Source: Betaproteobacteria bacterium
GTDB lineage: Bacteria > Pseudomonadota > Gammaproteobacteria > Burkholderiales > SG8-41
Direction: 5' to 3'
Length of the DNA: 45,270 nt
Assembly (NCBI GenBank): GCA_028292225.1
Contig: JAQGMV010000113.1
Span: 1-45,270 of the forward strand
Shown here: one piece after another, positions 33,217 to 40,905 of the stretch
Layout of the letters: every line of letters starts with the position of its first letter
Numbering within the stretch: the first letter of the stretch is position 1
Program-made: the position numbers and the translations under genes
The notes under the pieces: generated by a model
Told to the model about the DNA's origin: nothing
The model's input: only the letters and a program-made list of their open reading frames with translations
Database searches by the model: none

Positions 33217-33831
33217 ATGGCCACTCATGCAACCGAAACCATCGGCGGGATTTCGGTCTACGCGCCGATCGGCGCGGTCGACACGCAATCGAAGGTGCTC
33301 GCGCCGCGCCTGGCGAGCGTTCGCGGCGCGCGTATCGGCATCCTGGACAACTGCAAGGAATTCGCGGACCTCGTGCTGCGCGGTGTGGCCGACGTGCTGC
33401 AGCGCGAGCACGGCGTGACCGAAATCAGAGTCTGGCAAAAGAGCTATCTCGGCATTCCTTCGCCTTATGCGCAGGAGATGGCGTCGGAGTGCGACGCGGT
33501 CATCAACGGCGTCGGTCACTGAGGCTCTTCGACACCCTGGACCGCGCGTGACGCGGCCGCACTCGAAGATCTCGGAATCCCGACGGTCACCGTCATCAGC
33601 ACGGCTTTCGCGCCACTGGCGCAGGTCGTCGGCGAAGGCATCGGGCACGTGAGCCTGCCGATCGTCGTCGTTCCCCATCCGCTGGGCGACCGCGACGAGG
33701 AGGTGATCAGGCAGCGCGGGGTCGCCATCGCGCAGGAATGCGTGCGCATCCTCACGACTCCCATGGACGCGCTCGCGCTCGAATTCGAAGGCAAGCAACA
33801 TCCGCTGCCGCGCGGCGTGATGCCGCGATGA
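33217..33831 (+). CDS. UGSC-family selenoprotein, with in-frame TGA read as selenocysteine
   Basis: Read through the TGA at 33520-33522 this is a 204-residue protein with Sec at position 102. Before the TGA there are 101 residues in good coding frame (ARIGILDNCKEFADLVLRGV near 38-57; ECDAVINGVGH at 91-101). After it the same frame continues as GSSTPWTARDAAALEDLGIP to the stop at 33829-33831. The HUGSST context matches the family named for its U-G-S-C motif, known from bacterial selenoprotein surveys; here the Cys of UGSC is Ser. A strong GGAGGAAG site precedes the ATG. The final stop overlaps the next gene's ATG, as expected if ribosomes routinely pass the TGA. A hairpin starts three bases after the TGA. 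Family function is unknown; a redox or nucleophilic Sec is likely. Less likely alternatives are a nonsense mutation or a sequencing error. Confidence 0.8.
33526..33569 (+). promoter_or_regulatory. Candidate bacterial SECIS element
   Basis: Three bases after the TGA, TCTTCGA (33526-33532) pairs perfectly with TCGAAGA (33563-33569). Inside, GG-A-CCGCG (33539-33546) pairs with CGCGGCC (33552-33558), with one bulged A and a five-base apical loop CGUGA. The loop begins 24 bases after the TGA and has G among its first two bases, which fits the published outline of bacterial SECIS hairpins. It lies within the coding sequence, as bacterial elements do. The loop does not copy the E. coli fdhF loop. 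Confidence 0.65.
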
Positions 33832-34922
33832 TCATGCCCACGCGCATCCCCGATATGAATACGACTGAAGCCACTCCGCACGTCGTCGGCGCCGACGAAA
33901 GCGTCGATGCTGTGAACGACTACTTCTACGAGCGAGGATGGACCGACGGCCTTCCCATCATCCCGCCGAACGAAGAGCGGGTCGAAGCGATGCTCGCGGG
34001 CATGCCGTGGCGCGGCGCCGACGAGCTCATCAATATCGTGCCGCCGCGCATGGGCCGCGCGACCTTGCGACAGATCGCGGTCAACGCCGTCATGGCCGGG
34101 TGCAAACCGGAATACCTGCCGGTGGTCGTGGCTGCGCTCCAGGCGGTATCGGAGCCTGCCTACGGCCTCTCGCATCGCCAGACCACCACTCACGCAGGCG
34201 CACCGCTCATCATCGTCAACGGTCCGATCGTCGAGCGCCTGCGTATCAACTGCGGGCGGGGACTGTTCGGTCCGGGGTGGCGCGCCAACGCGACGATAGG
34301 CCGCGCACTGCGCCTGGTGCTCGTGAATGTGGGCGGCGCGGGCCCCGGCGTGGACGCGTCGCAGACGGGCCATCCGGGTAAATACACGTACTGCATCGCG
34401 GAGTACGAAGCCGCGAATCCCTGGGAGCCGCTGCATGTCGAGCGCGGGTTCGCGCGCGAGCAGAGCGTAGTCACCCTGGTGAATACCGAAGCCCCTCACA
34501 GCATGACCGAGAACATTCAGACGGTCCCCGAGGAGATCGTGCGCACTTTTGCGTCGTGCATGGCCACGCTCGGCGTGAACAATCTGTACTCCCAGGGCAA
34601 CCCGGTGCTCGTGCTCGGCATCGAGCACGCGCAGCACATCGCGTCGGCCGGATGGACCAAGCTCGATCTGCAGAAGGCGCTGTTCGAGCAGGCGCGTCAG
34701 CCGTGGGGACTCGCCAAAAACCGCGGCAAGTCGAAAGGACCCCGCTTTCCCGAATTCGTCGACCGCAACGATGACACGTCCATGGTGCCCATCGTGCGCG
34801 AACCCGGAGATCTGGTGCTCATCGTCGCCGGCGGCGCAGGCGGGAAATCGATGTTTCTGCCGACGGCCGGAGGCCAGAGCCTCAGTGTCTCCAGGGTGAT
34901 CGAAACGGGAGTAACAGTTTGA
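33828..34922 (+). CDS. Conserved-looking protein of unknown function coupled to the selenoprotein
   Basis: A 364-residue protein with no signal peptide and no membrane segment, so probably cytoplasmic. I do not recognise a named catalytic fold. Distinct stretches are YERGWTDGLPIIPPNEERVEAML (about residues 36-58), ATLRQIAVNAVMAGCKPEYLPVV, THAGAPLIIVNGPI, NCGRGLFGPGWRANATIGRA and a C-terminal ILIVAGGAGGKS-like Gly-rich turn. Several Cys residues occur in these stretches. The ATG at 33828 overlaps the selenoprotein stop (ATGA); an alternative ATG at 33855 is possible. Its 3' end overlaps the next receptor gene. The tight coupling suggests it forms a complex or pathway with the selenoprotein. 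Confidence 0.8.
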   Translation: MIMPTRIPDMNTTEATPHVVGADESVDAVNDYFYERGWTDGLPIIPPNEERVEAMLAGMPWRGADELINIVPPRMGRATLRQIAVNAVMAGCKPEYLPVVVAALQAVSEPAYGLSHRQTTTHAGAPLIIVNGPIVERLRINCGRGLFGPGWRANATIGRALRLVLVNVGGAGPGVDASQTGHPGKYTYCIAEYEAANPWEPLHVERGFAREQSVVTLVNTEAPHSMTENIQTVPEEIVRTFASCMATLGVNNLYSQGNPVLVLGIEHAQHIASAGWTKLDLQKALFEQARQPWGLAKNRGKSKGPRFPEFVDRNDDTSMVPIVREPGDLVLIVAGGAGGKSMFLPTAGGQSLSVSRVIETGVTV

Positions 34923-35899
34923 TGAACGTCGGTGACAAAACGGCGCGCGCAGTATTCGGGCTCACCCTCCTCGGTTTTGCCGGACCGGCCTTGTCTCAGT
35001 CGTATCCGAACAAGCCCGTTCGGATGATCGTTGCATTCGCGCCCGGCGGCGGCACCGACATCGTCGGGCGCATCGTCGGCCAGAAGCTGGCCGCGAAGTG
35101 GCCGCAGCCGGTCGTCATCGACAATCGCCCGGGTGCGGGCTCGACCGTGGGCACGGCCATGACGGCGAAAGCGCCGCCCGACGGCTACACGATCTCGATG
35201 ACCTCGATGTCGCATGCGATCAACGCCACGCTGTACCGCACGCTGCCTTACGATTCGATCCGGGATTTCGAGCCCATCATCCTGGTCGCGCGTGCGCCCA
35301 ACGTGCTGGTCGTGCACCCCTCGGTCGCGGCGCACACGGTGAAGGACCTGGTCGCGCTGGCGAAAGCACGTCCGGGCCAGCTCAACTTCTCCTCTTCCGG
35401 CACCGGCGGCGTGTCGCATCTTTCCGCCGAATGGCTCAACGCGGTAGCCCGGATGGACATGCTGCACGTACCCTATAAAGGGGCGGGACCGGCCATGAGC
35501 GCGCTGCTCGGCGGCGAGGTGCAGGTGATGATGGCGACCACGCCGGTGTCGCTGCCCCAGATCAAGGCGAACCGCGTGCGCGGCATCGCGATCTCGAGCC
35601 TGCTGCGCTCGCCGCTCGCGCCGGGGATGCCGACCATCGCGGAGTCCGGCTTTCCCGGATTCGAGACCGACACCTGGTACGGCATGCTCGCACCGGCCGG
35701 TACGCCTGCGGCCATCGTGCGGCGTCTCAATGCCGACACCTCCCGCGCGCTCGAGTTGCCCGACCTGAAAGCGGCTCTCGAGCAGCAGGGGGCCCAACCC
35801 GCCGGCGGGAGCCCGGACGAGTTTCGGCGATTCATCCAGACCGAAACCGAGAAGTGGGCGAAAGCCATCCGCGTCGCCAAAGTGCCTTCCGCCAACTGA
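34922..35899 (+). CDS. Bug/TctC-family periplasmic solute receptor in the selenoprotein operon
   Basis: A 325-residue receptor. The signal peptide is about residues 1-25, ending ALSQ/SYP. Motifs are YPNKPVRMIVAFAPGGGTD, VIDNRPGAGSTVG, KAPPDGYT, LHVPYKGAGPAMSALL and MLAPAGTPAAIV. The ATG at 34922 shares its A with the preceding stop, so it is translationally coupled to the unknown protein. Bug receptors bind small carboxylates, including amides and amino acids such as nicotinamide, glutamate and aspartate; this one presumably takes up the substrate of the downstream amidase-type enzyme. Confidence 0.93.
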   Translation: MNVGDKTARAVFGLTLLGFAGPALSQSYPNKPVRMIVAFAPGGGTDIVGRIVGQKLAAKWPQPVVIDNRPGAGSTVGTAMTAKAPPDGYTISMTSMSHAINATLYRTLPYDSIRDFEPIILVARAPNVLVVHPSVAAHTVKDLVALAKARPGQLNFSSSGTGGVSHLSAEWLNAVARMDMLHVPYKGAGPAMSALLGGEVQVMMATTPVSLPQIKANRVRGIAISSLLRSPLAPGMPTIAESGFPGFETDTWYGMLAPAGTPAAIVRRLNADTSRALELPDLKAALEQQGAQPAGGSPDEFRRFIQTETEKWAKAIRVAKVPSAN

Positions 35900-35904
35900 C
35901 TCGC

Positions 35905-36942
35905 ATGGCACTCACAGTGAAACCGGACAATGCATCCTCATCGACGCTGCCGCTCGTCCACGTCATCGGGACCGGCGGGAGCATTTCGTGCATCGGCGAA
36001 TCGCGCACGGACTTCATCGACTACAACTACGCTGACCGCCATTACACGATCGCGGAAATGCTTGCGCGCCTGCCCGAGCTGGCGGACCTCGCGGCGTTGC
36101 GTTCCGAGCAGTTCGCCAATGCCTATGGCGGGGAAGTATCCCCGTCCCAATGGGCCGATCTCGCCCGCCGCATCAACCGGGTATTTCGAGAGGCGCCGGA
36201 AACGGCGGGTGTTGCGGTCACGCACGGCACTTCGACGCTCGAGGAAACCGCCTATTTCCTCAATCTGACGGTGAAGTCATCGAAGCCGGTCGTCGTGACC
36301 GGTGCGATGCGGCCGATGACTGCGCTCAGCAATGACGCCGAGATCAACCTGCTCGATTGCGTGCGGGTGGCGGCGAGTCCGGACGCGGTGAAGCGAGGCG
36401 TCCTCGTCGTATTGAACAACCAGATACATGCCGCGCGCGAAGTCACCAAGTCCAGCACGTCGCGCCTCGACACTTTCAAATCCCCTGATCTGGGCTATCT
36501 CGGTTATGCCGATTCCGACGGGAAAGTCGTGTTCTATCGAGACCCGACCAAGCGCCACACGGCTGACACCGAATTCGACGTCGACGAGTCAGCCGACCTG
36601 CCGCGAGTGGACATCGCGCACGCGTACTCCGGCGCCGACGGCACGATCGTCGAAGCGCTCGCGAACGCCGGCTGTGCAGGATTGATCGCGGCCGGCCTCG
36701 GGAGCGGGGGCGGGCCGCGACCCTTTCTCGATGCGCTGACCCATGTCGCGCGCTCCGGAATACCGGTCGTTCTTACCAGCCAGGCCGGCAGTGGCCGGGT
36801 CATGGCGCGCAAGTCATACACTCAGCGCGGTTTCATCCTCGCGGATAATCTGACCCCGAGAAAGGCGCGCATCCTCCTCATGCTCGCTTTGACGCGCACG
36901 CGCGATGCGGTCGAATTGCAGCGCATGATGGAAACCTACTAG
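35905..36942 (+). CDS. Asparaginase-fold (L-asparaginase type) enzyme with altered substrate pocket
   Basis: A 345-residue member of the asparaginase/glutaminase family. The first catalytic Thr is in IGTGGSIS (T23). The second motif, normally HGTDT, reads THGTSTLEETAYFL, so T109 is kept but the Asp that binds the substrate amino group is Ser110. The catalytic Lys is kept in REVTKSST (K182), and the family's NDEIHAARE segment is NNQIHAARE. There is no signal peptide. The start ATG at 35905 lies five bases after the receptor's stop. It should hydrolyse an amide, but loss of the Asp argues against asparagine as substrate. Last gene of the operon. Confidence 0.85.
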   Translation: MALTVKPDNASSSTLPLVHVIGTGGSISCIGESRTDFIDYNYADRHYTIAEMLARLPELADLAALRSEQFANAYGGEVSPSQWADLARRINRVFREAPETAGVAVTHGTSTLEETAYFLNLTVKSSKPVVVTGAMRPMTALSNDAEINLLDCVRVAASPDAVKRGVLVVLNNQIHAAREVTKSSTSRLDTFKSPDLGYLGYADSDGKVVFYRDPTKRHTADTEFDVDESADLPRVDIAHAYSGADGTIVEALANAGCAGLIAAGLGSGGGPRPFLDALTHVARSGIPVVLTSQAGSGRVMARKSYTQRGFILADNLTPRKARILLMLALTRTRDAVELQRMMETY

Positions 36943-36976
36943 ATCGGTCGCAGGGACGTGGCCGCAGCGCGATCCC

Positions 36977-36998
36977 CTCGCGCATCACGCTGCGCGAG
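36977..36998. terminator. Hairpin at the convergent asparaginase/cysA junction
   Basis: CTCGCGCA and TGCGCGAG form an eight-base-pair stem with a six-base loop that includes the cysA stop codon. It serves both directions by symmetry. No T-tract follows on either strand, so it is more likely an mRNA 3'-end stabiliser or a Rho-assisted site than a classical terminator. Confidence 0.4.
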
Positions 36999-38157
36999 CG
37001 GGCACTACAGGCTGTGCATCGGGATGCGGCGCCGGCGCCGGCGTGACGCGCGGCACTTCGCGGTCGTCGATCGTTCCCCGCGCGGGGCCTGTGGAGTTGC
37101 GTTCATCGATGAAGACTCGCGCGCGTCGCGGCTTGAGATGGACGAGACCGCCGGGTACGAGGTCGAGTTGCGCGAACTTCGGCCGCGGCAGCTCGACTTC
37201 GACCGGCTCGCCGCCATCCCGGCGGGTGAGCTCGAGGCGCACGACCGGGCCGAGTTTCACCGTGTGATTCAAAGTCGCGGCGAACGACGCGTTGCTCGCC
37301 TCGGCGACGATGTCCAGATCGTGCGGCCGCACGTACACGACAGCGGGGGCGTGGGCAACGTCGGCGTGTTCATGAGCATCGACGTGCGTGCCGCTGATGT
37401 TCGCGACTCCCCGCGACACTACACCCTGGAAGCGGTTGGTGTGGCCGAGGAACTGGTGGACGAAAGCGGTCGCGGGATGGTCGTAGACTTCATCCGGCGC
37501 GCCGACCTGCTCGATGCGGCCTTTGTTGAACACCGCGATGCGGTCGGCGACTTCGAGGGCTTCTTCCTGGTCGTGAGTCACGAAAACGCTCGTCAGATGG
37601 ATCTCGTCGTGCAGCCTGCGCAGCCAGCGGCGCAATTCCTTGCGCACGCGCGCGTCGAGCGCGCCGAAAGGCTCGTCGAGCAGCAGCACTTTCGGCTCGA
37701 TCGCAAGGGCGCGGGCGAGCGCGACGCGCTGGCGCTGGCCGCCTGAGAGCTGGTGCGGATAGCGCCCGGCGAGGCGGTCGAGCTGGACCATTTCGAGCAG
37801 CCGCATGACCCGGCTGCGAATGTCGGCGTCCGAGGGGCGCAGCTCGCGGCGCCGCACGCGCAGCCCGAAGGCGACGTTCTCGAACAGGGTCATGTGACGG
37901 AACAGCGCGTAGTGCTGGAACACGAAACCGACCGCGCGCTGTTGCACCGACCTGCCGGCGACGTCTTCGCCGCTGAGCACGATCGTGCCGGAATCCGGGA
38001 GCTCGAGGCCTGCGATCATGCGCAGCAGGGTCGTCTTGCCCGAGCCCGAGGGGCCGAGCAGGGCGACGAGCTCGCCCGAGCCGACTTCGAGGCTCACCTT
38101 GTCCACCGCCGCGAATGGGCCGAAGTGTTTGGAGACGTTGCTCACCTGGATGCTCAT
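36985..38157 (-). CDS. cysA: Sulfate/thiosulfate ABC transporter ATP-binding protein CysA
   Basis: A 390-residue ATPase that energises sulfate import. Walker A is GPSGSGKTT, the signature is [16 protein letters not shown], Walker B is [12 protein letters not shown] and the switch His is in [12 protein letters not shown]-terminal regulatory TOBE-like region follows from about residue 240 ([10 protein letters not shown]). The start at 38157 gives the family N-terminus [13 protein letters not shown] and overlaps the cysW stop (ATGA); an open frame continues upstream but only shadows cysW. Last gene of the sulfate operon. Confidence 0.95.
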   Translation of the reverse strand: MSIQVSNVSKHFGPFAAVDKVSLEVGSGELVALLGPSGSGKTTLLRMIAGLELPDSGTIVLSGEDVAGRSVQQRAVGFVFQHYALFRHMTLFENVAFGLRVRRRELRPSDADIRSRVMRLLEMVQLDRLAGRYPHQLSGGQRQRVALARALAIEPKVLLLDEPFGALDARVRKELRRWLRRLHDEIHLTSVFVTHDQEEALEVADRIAVFNKGRIEQVGAPDEVYDHPATAFVHQFLGHTNRFQGVVSRGVANISGTHVDAHEHADVAHAPAVVYVRPHDLDIVAEASNASFAATLNHTVKLGPVVRLELTRRDGGEPVEVELPRPKFAQLDLVPGGLVHLKPRRARVFIDERNSTGPARGTIDDREVPRVTPAPAPHPDAQPVVPARAA

Positions 38158-39029
38158 GACCGCTCTTCCTTGAGGTAACGCGTCTCGATGACGGTCTTGA
38201 CGACCACGGTCACGAGCGCGAGTAGAGCCAGCAGCGACGCGCAGGCGAAAGCCCCCGCGAAGTTGTATTCGTTGTAGAGGATCTCGATGTGCAGCGGCAG
38301 GGTGTTGGTCATGCCGCTGATATGTCCGGACACGACCGAGACCGCGCCGAACTCGCCCATTGCGCGCGCGTTGGACAGGATGACGCCGTAGAGCAGCCCC
38401 CACTTCACGTTGGGGAGGGTCACGCGCCAGAGGATGTGCCACGCGCCTGCGCCGAGCGACGCAGCGGCTTCTTCTTCCTCGCGGCCCTGCGCCTGCATGA
38501 GCGGGATCAGCTCGCGCGCGACGAACGGGAAGGTGACGAAGACGGTCGCGAGCACGATGCCGGGAACCGCGAAGAGCACCTTGAAGTCGTGGTCCGCGAG
38601 GCTCGCGCCGAACCAGCCCTGTAGCCCGAAGATCAGCGCGTAGATGAGACCCGAGATCACCGGGGACACCGCGAAAGGCAGGTCGATCAGCGTGATGAGC
38701 AGCGCCTTGCCGCGGAAATCGAACTTGGCGATCGCCCACGCCGCAGCGACGCCGAACACGAGGTTGAGCGGAACCGAGATGGCGGCGGCGGTCAGGGTGA
38801 GGCTGATCGCCGACAGCGCGTCGGGCTCCTGGATCGCCGCGAAGTAAAAAGCGAGCCCTCTGCTCAAGCCTTCGTAGAACACTGCGACCAGCGGCAACAG
38901 CAGGAAGAGGGCGAGGTAGCCGAGCGCGACGGCGCCGAGCAGCAGCGGCACCAGCGGCACCAGCGGCAGCGCGCGCGATTTCGAAGCCGCCCAGGCTTGC
39001 GCGGCGGGGGCTGTGAGCACGGCGGACAC
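38154..39029 (-). CDS. cysW: Sulfate ABC transporter permease CysW
   Basis: A 291-residue inner-membrane permease with about six membrane segments, the first near residues 27-50. The ATPase-coupling loop ([20 protein letters not shown], about 195-214) and [18 protein letters not shown] are typical of CysW. The start is GTG at 39029, two bases after the cysT stop. It pairs with CysT to form the channel. Confidence 0.94.
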   Translation of the reverse strand: MSAVLTAPAAQAWAASKSRALPLVPLVPLLLGAVALGYLALFLLLPLVAVFYEGLSRGLAFYFAAIQEPDALSAISLTLTAAAISVPLNLVFGVAAAWAIAKFDFRGKALLITLIDLPFAVSPVISGLIYALIFGLQGWFGASLADHDFKVLFAVPGIVLATVFVTFPFVARELIPLMQAQGREEEEAAASLGAGAWHILWRVTLPNVKWGLLYGVILSNARAMGEFGAVSVVSGHISGMTNTLPLHIEILYNEYNFAGAFACASLLALLALVTVVVKTVIETRYLKEERS

Positions 39030-39031
39030 GG

Positions 39032-39874
39032 TCAGCTCCTCTCCTCACCGCGGCGGTGGCGCATCCACCATTGCAGCGCGTTCACCGCGAAGAGCAGCGC
39101 GAACGACCCGAGAAGCATGACCACGGCGACTGCGGTGGCCCCCGCGTAGTCGAACTGCTCGAGCTTGGTGACGATGATGAGCGGGGTGATCTCGGACACC
39201 ATCGGCATGTTGCCCGCGATGAAGATCACCGACCCGTATTCGCCGAGCCCGCGCGCGAAAGCGAGCGTGAAGCCGGTGAGCAGCGCCGGCAGCACCGTGG
39301 GGAAAATCACGCGGCTGAAAACCTGCCAGCTCGTGGCGCCGAGCGACCTGGCCGCTTCCTCGAACTCGTGCTCCATGTCCTCGAGCACCGGCTGGATCGT
39401 GCGCACGATGAAGGGCAGCCCGACGAAGATGAGCGCCATCAGCACCCCGAGCGGCGTATACGCGACTTTGATGCCGAGGCTTTCCAGCGGCCCGCCGAGC
39501 CAGCCGCTGGTCGCGTAGATCGCGCTGAGTGCGATCCCCGCGACCGCGGTCGGCAGCGCGAACGGCAGGTCGACGACTGCGTCGACGAGACGGCGGCCCG
39601 GAAAGCGGTAGCGCACCAGCACCCACGCGACGATCAAACCGAACACTGCGTTGATAGCCGCGGCGAGGAGCGAAGCGCCGAACGAGAGGCGCAGCGAAGC
39701 GAGCACCCGGGGTGCGGTCACCGTGTGCCAGAACGATTCCCACGTCAGGCTGAACGTCTTGATGAACGCAGCGGAGAGCGGGATCAGGACGATGAGCGTG
39801 AGATACAGCAGCGTATAGCCGAGCGCGAGGCCGAAGCCCGGGAGCACGCTGTGAGGACGTTTGAGGACGCTCAT
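39032..39874 (-). CDS. cysT: Sulfate ABC transporter permease CysT (CysU)
   Basis: A 280-residue permease with about six membrane segments beginning near residue 14. The coupling loop [20 protein letters not shown] and the [19 protein letters not shown] segment identify CysT. The start is ATG at 39874, overlapping the binding-protein stop (ATGA, 39871-39874). Confidence 0.94.
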   Translation of the reverse strand: MSVLKRPHSVLPGFGLALGYTLLYLTLIVLIPLSAAFIKTFSLTWESFWHTVTAPRVLASLRLSFGASLLAAAINAVFGLIVAWVLVRYRFPGRRLVDAVVDLPFALPTAVAGIALSAIYATSGWLGGPLESLGIKVAYTPLGVLMALIFVGLPFIVRTIQPVLEDMEHEFEEAARSLGATSWQVFSRVIFPTVLPALLTGFTLAFARGLGEYGSVIFIAGNMPMVSEITPLIIVTKLEQFDYAGATAVAVVMLLGSFALLFAVNALQWWMRHRRGEERS

Positions 39875-40881
39875 TTCGCCCCCGGCTGGTAGATCTGGTC
39901 GAAGATCGCGCCGTCTGCGAAATGGGTTCTGTGCGCGTTGCGCCATCCGCCGAAAGCCTCGTCCACCGTGAAGAGGTCGAGCCGGGGAAACTGGCCTGCA
40001 TATTCTTTCGCGACTTTAGGCGAGCGCGGACGGTAGAACTGGCTCGCCGCTATCGCCTGGCCTTCGTCGCTGTAGAGATACCGGAGATAGGCTTCGGCGA
40101 CCTTGCGCGTGCCGCGCTTGTCGACGACCTTGTCGACCACCGCGACCGGAGGCTCCGCGAGGATACTGATCGAAGGCGCGACGATTTCGAATTTGCCCGC
40201 ACCGAACTCGCGCAGGGCGTACAGCGCCTCGTTCTCCCAGGCGATCAGCACGTCGCCGACGCCGCGCTCGACGAAAGTCGTGGTCGCGCCGCGCGCGCCG
40301 GAGTCGAGCACGGCGACGTTCCTGTAGAGGCGCCCGACGAAATCCTTCGCCTTGGCGGGATCGCCGAGCTTGCGCTCTGCATAACCCCACGCCGCCAGAT
40401 AGTTCCAGCGCGCGCCGCCCGAAGTCTTCGGGTTGGGCGTCACCACGCTCACGCCCGGCTTTGCGAGGTCGTTCCAGTCCCTGATCCGCTTCGGATTGCC
40501 TTTACGAACGAGAAGCACGATGGTCGAGGTGTACGGCGACGCGTTGTCCGGCAGGCGCATTTGCCAGCCGGCTGCGATCAGCCCGGACTTGCGGGCGATC
40601 TCATCGATGTCGTAGGCCAGCGCGAGCGTGACCACGTCGCCGCCGAGACCGTCGATCATCGAGCGCGCCTGCTTGCCCGATCCGCCGTGCGACTGTCCGA
40701 ACCTGACCTTCTCGCCCGTCGTCGCCGCCCAGTGTTTCGCGAATGCTGCGTTGAACGTGCGGTAAAGGCCGCGCGTCGGATCGTACGAGACGTTCAGCAG
40801 CGATACGTCCGCTGCGCTCGCCGCCCCCGACACGATGAGCGCGTATGCGAAGAGCCATACGGCTCTCATCGGGGGCGGCAT
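39871..40881 (-). CDS. sbp: Periplasmic sulfate-binding protein
   Basis: A 336-residue receptor of the Sbp/CysP family. A signal peptide of about 23 residues ends at ASA/ADV. Family motifs include [37 protein letters not shown] with sulfate-contacting Ser/Gly residues, [16 protein letters not shown] and the closing GAIFDQIY. Whether it prefers sulfate or thiosulfate cannot be told; the accompanying activation genes favour sulfate. It follows cysN by 24 bases in one operon. Confidence 0.94.
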   Translation of the reverse strand: MPPPMRAVWLFAYALIVSGAASAADVSLLNVSYDPTRGLYRTFNAAFAKHWAATTGEKVRFGQSHGGSGKQARSMIDGLGGDVVTLALAYDIDEIARKSGLIAAGWQMRLPDNASPYTSTIVLLVRKGNPKRIRDWNDLAKPGVSVVTPNPKTSGGARWNYLAAWGYAERKLGDPAKAKDFVGRLYRNVAVLDSGARGATTTFVERGVGDVLIAWENEALYALREFGAGKFEIVAPSISILAEPPVAVVDKVVDKRGTRKVAEAYLRYLYSDEGQAIAASQFYRPRSPKVAKEYAGQFPRLDLFTVDEAFGGWRNAHRTHFADGAIFDQIYQPGAK

Positions 40882-40905
40882 TGTGGGTGTCCCTGCGCGT
40901 TCAGC

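Noticed and set aside
33520-33522. Simple nonsense mutation making the 33217 gene a pseudogene
   Set aside because: The downstream half shows no other lesion, the TGA sits at the family's Sec position, a hairpin follows, and the downstream genes are intact and coupled. It remains the main alternative.
38158-39048. Upstream extension of the cysA frame making a 687-residue protein
   Set aside because: The extension is an Arg-rich alternate reading of cysW; the true cysA start at 38157 has the family N-terminus and an ATGA overlap.
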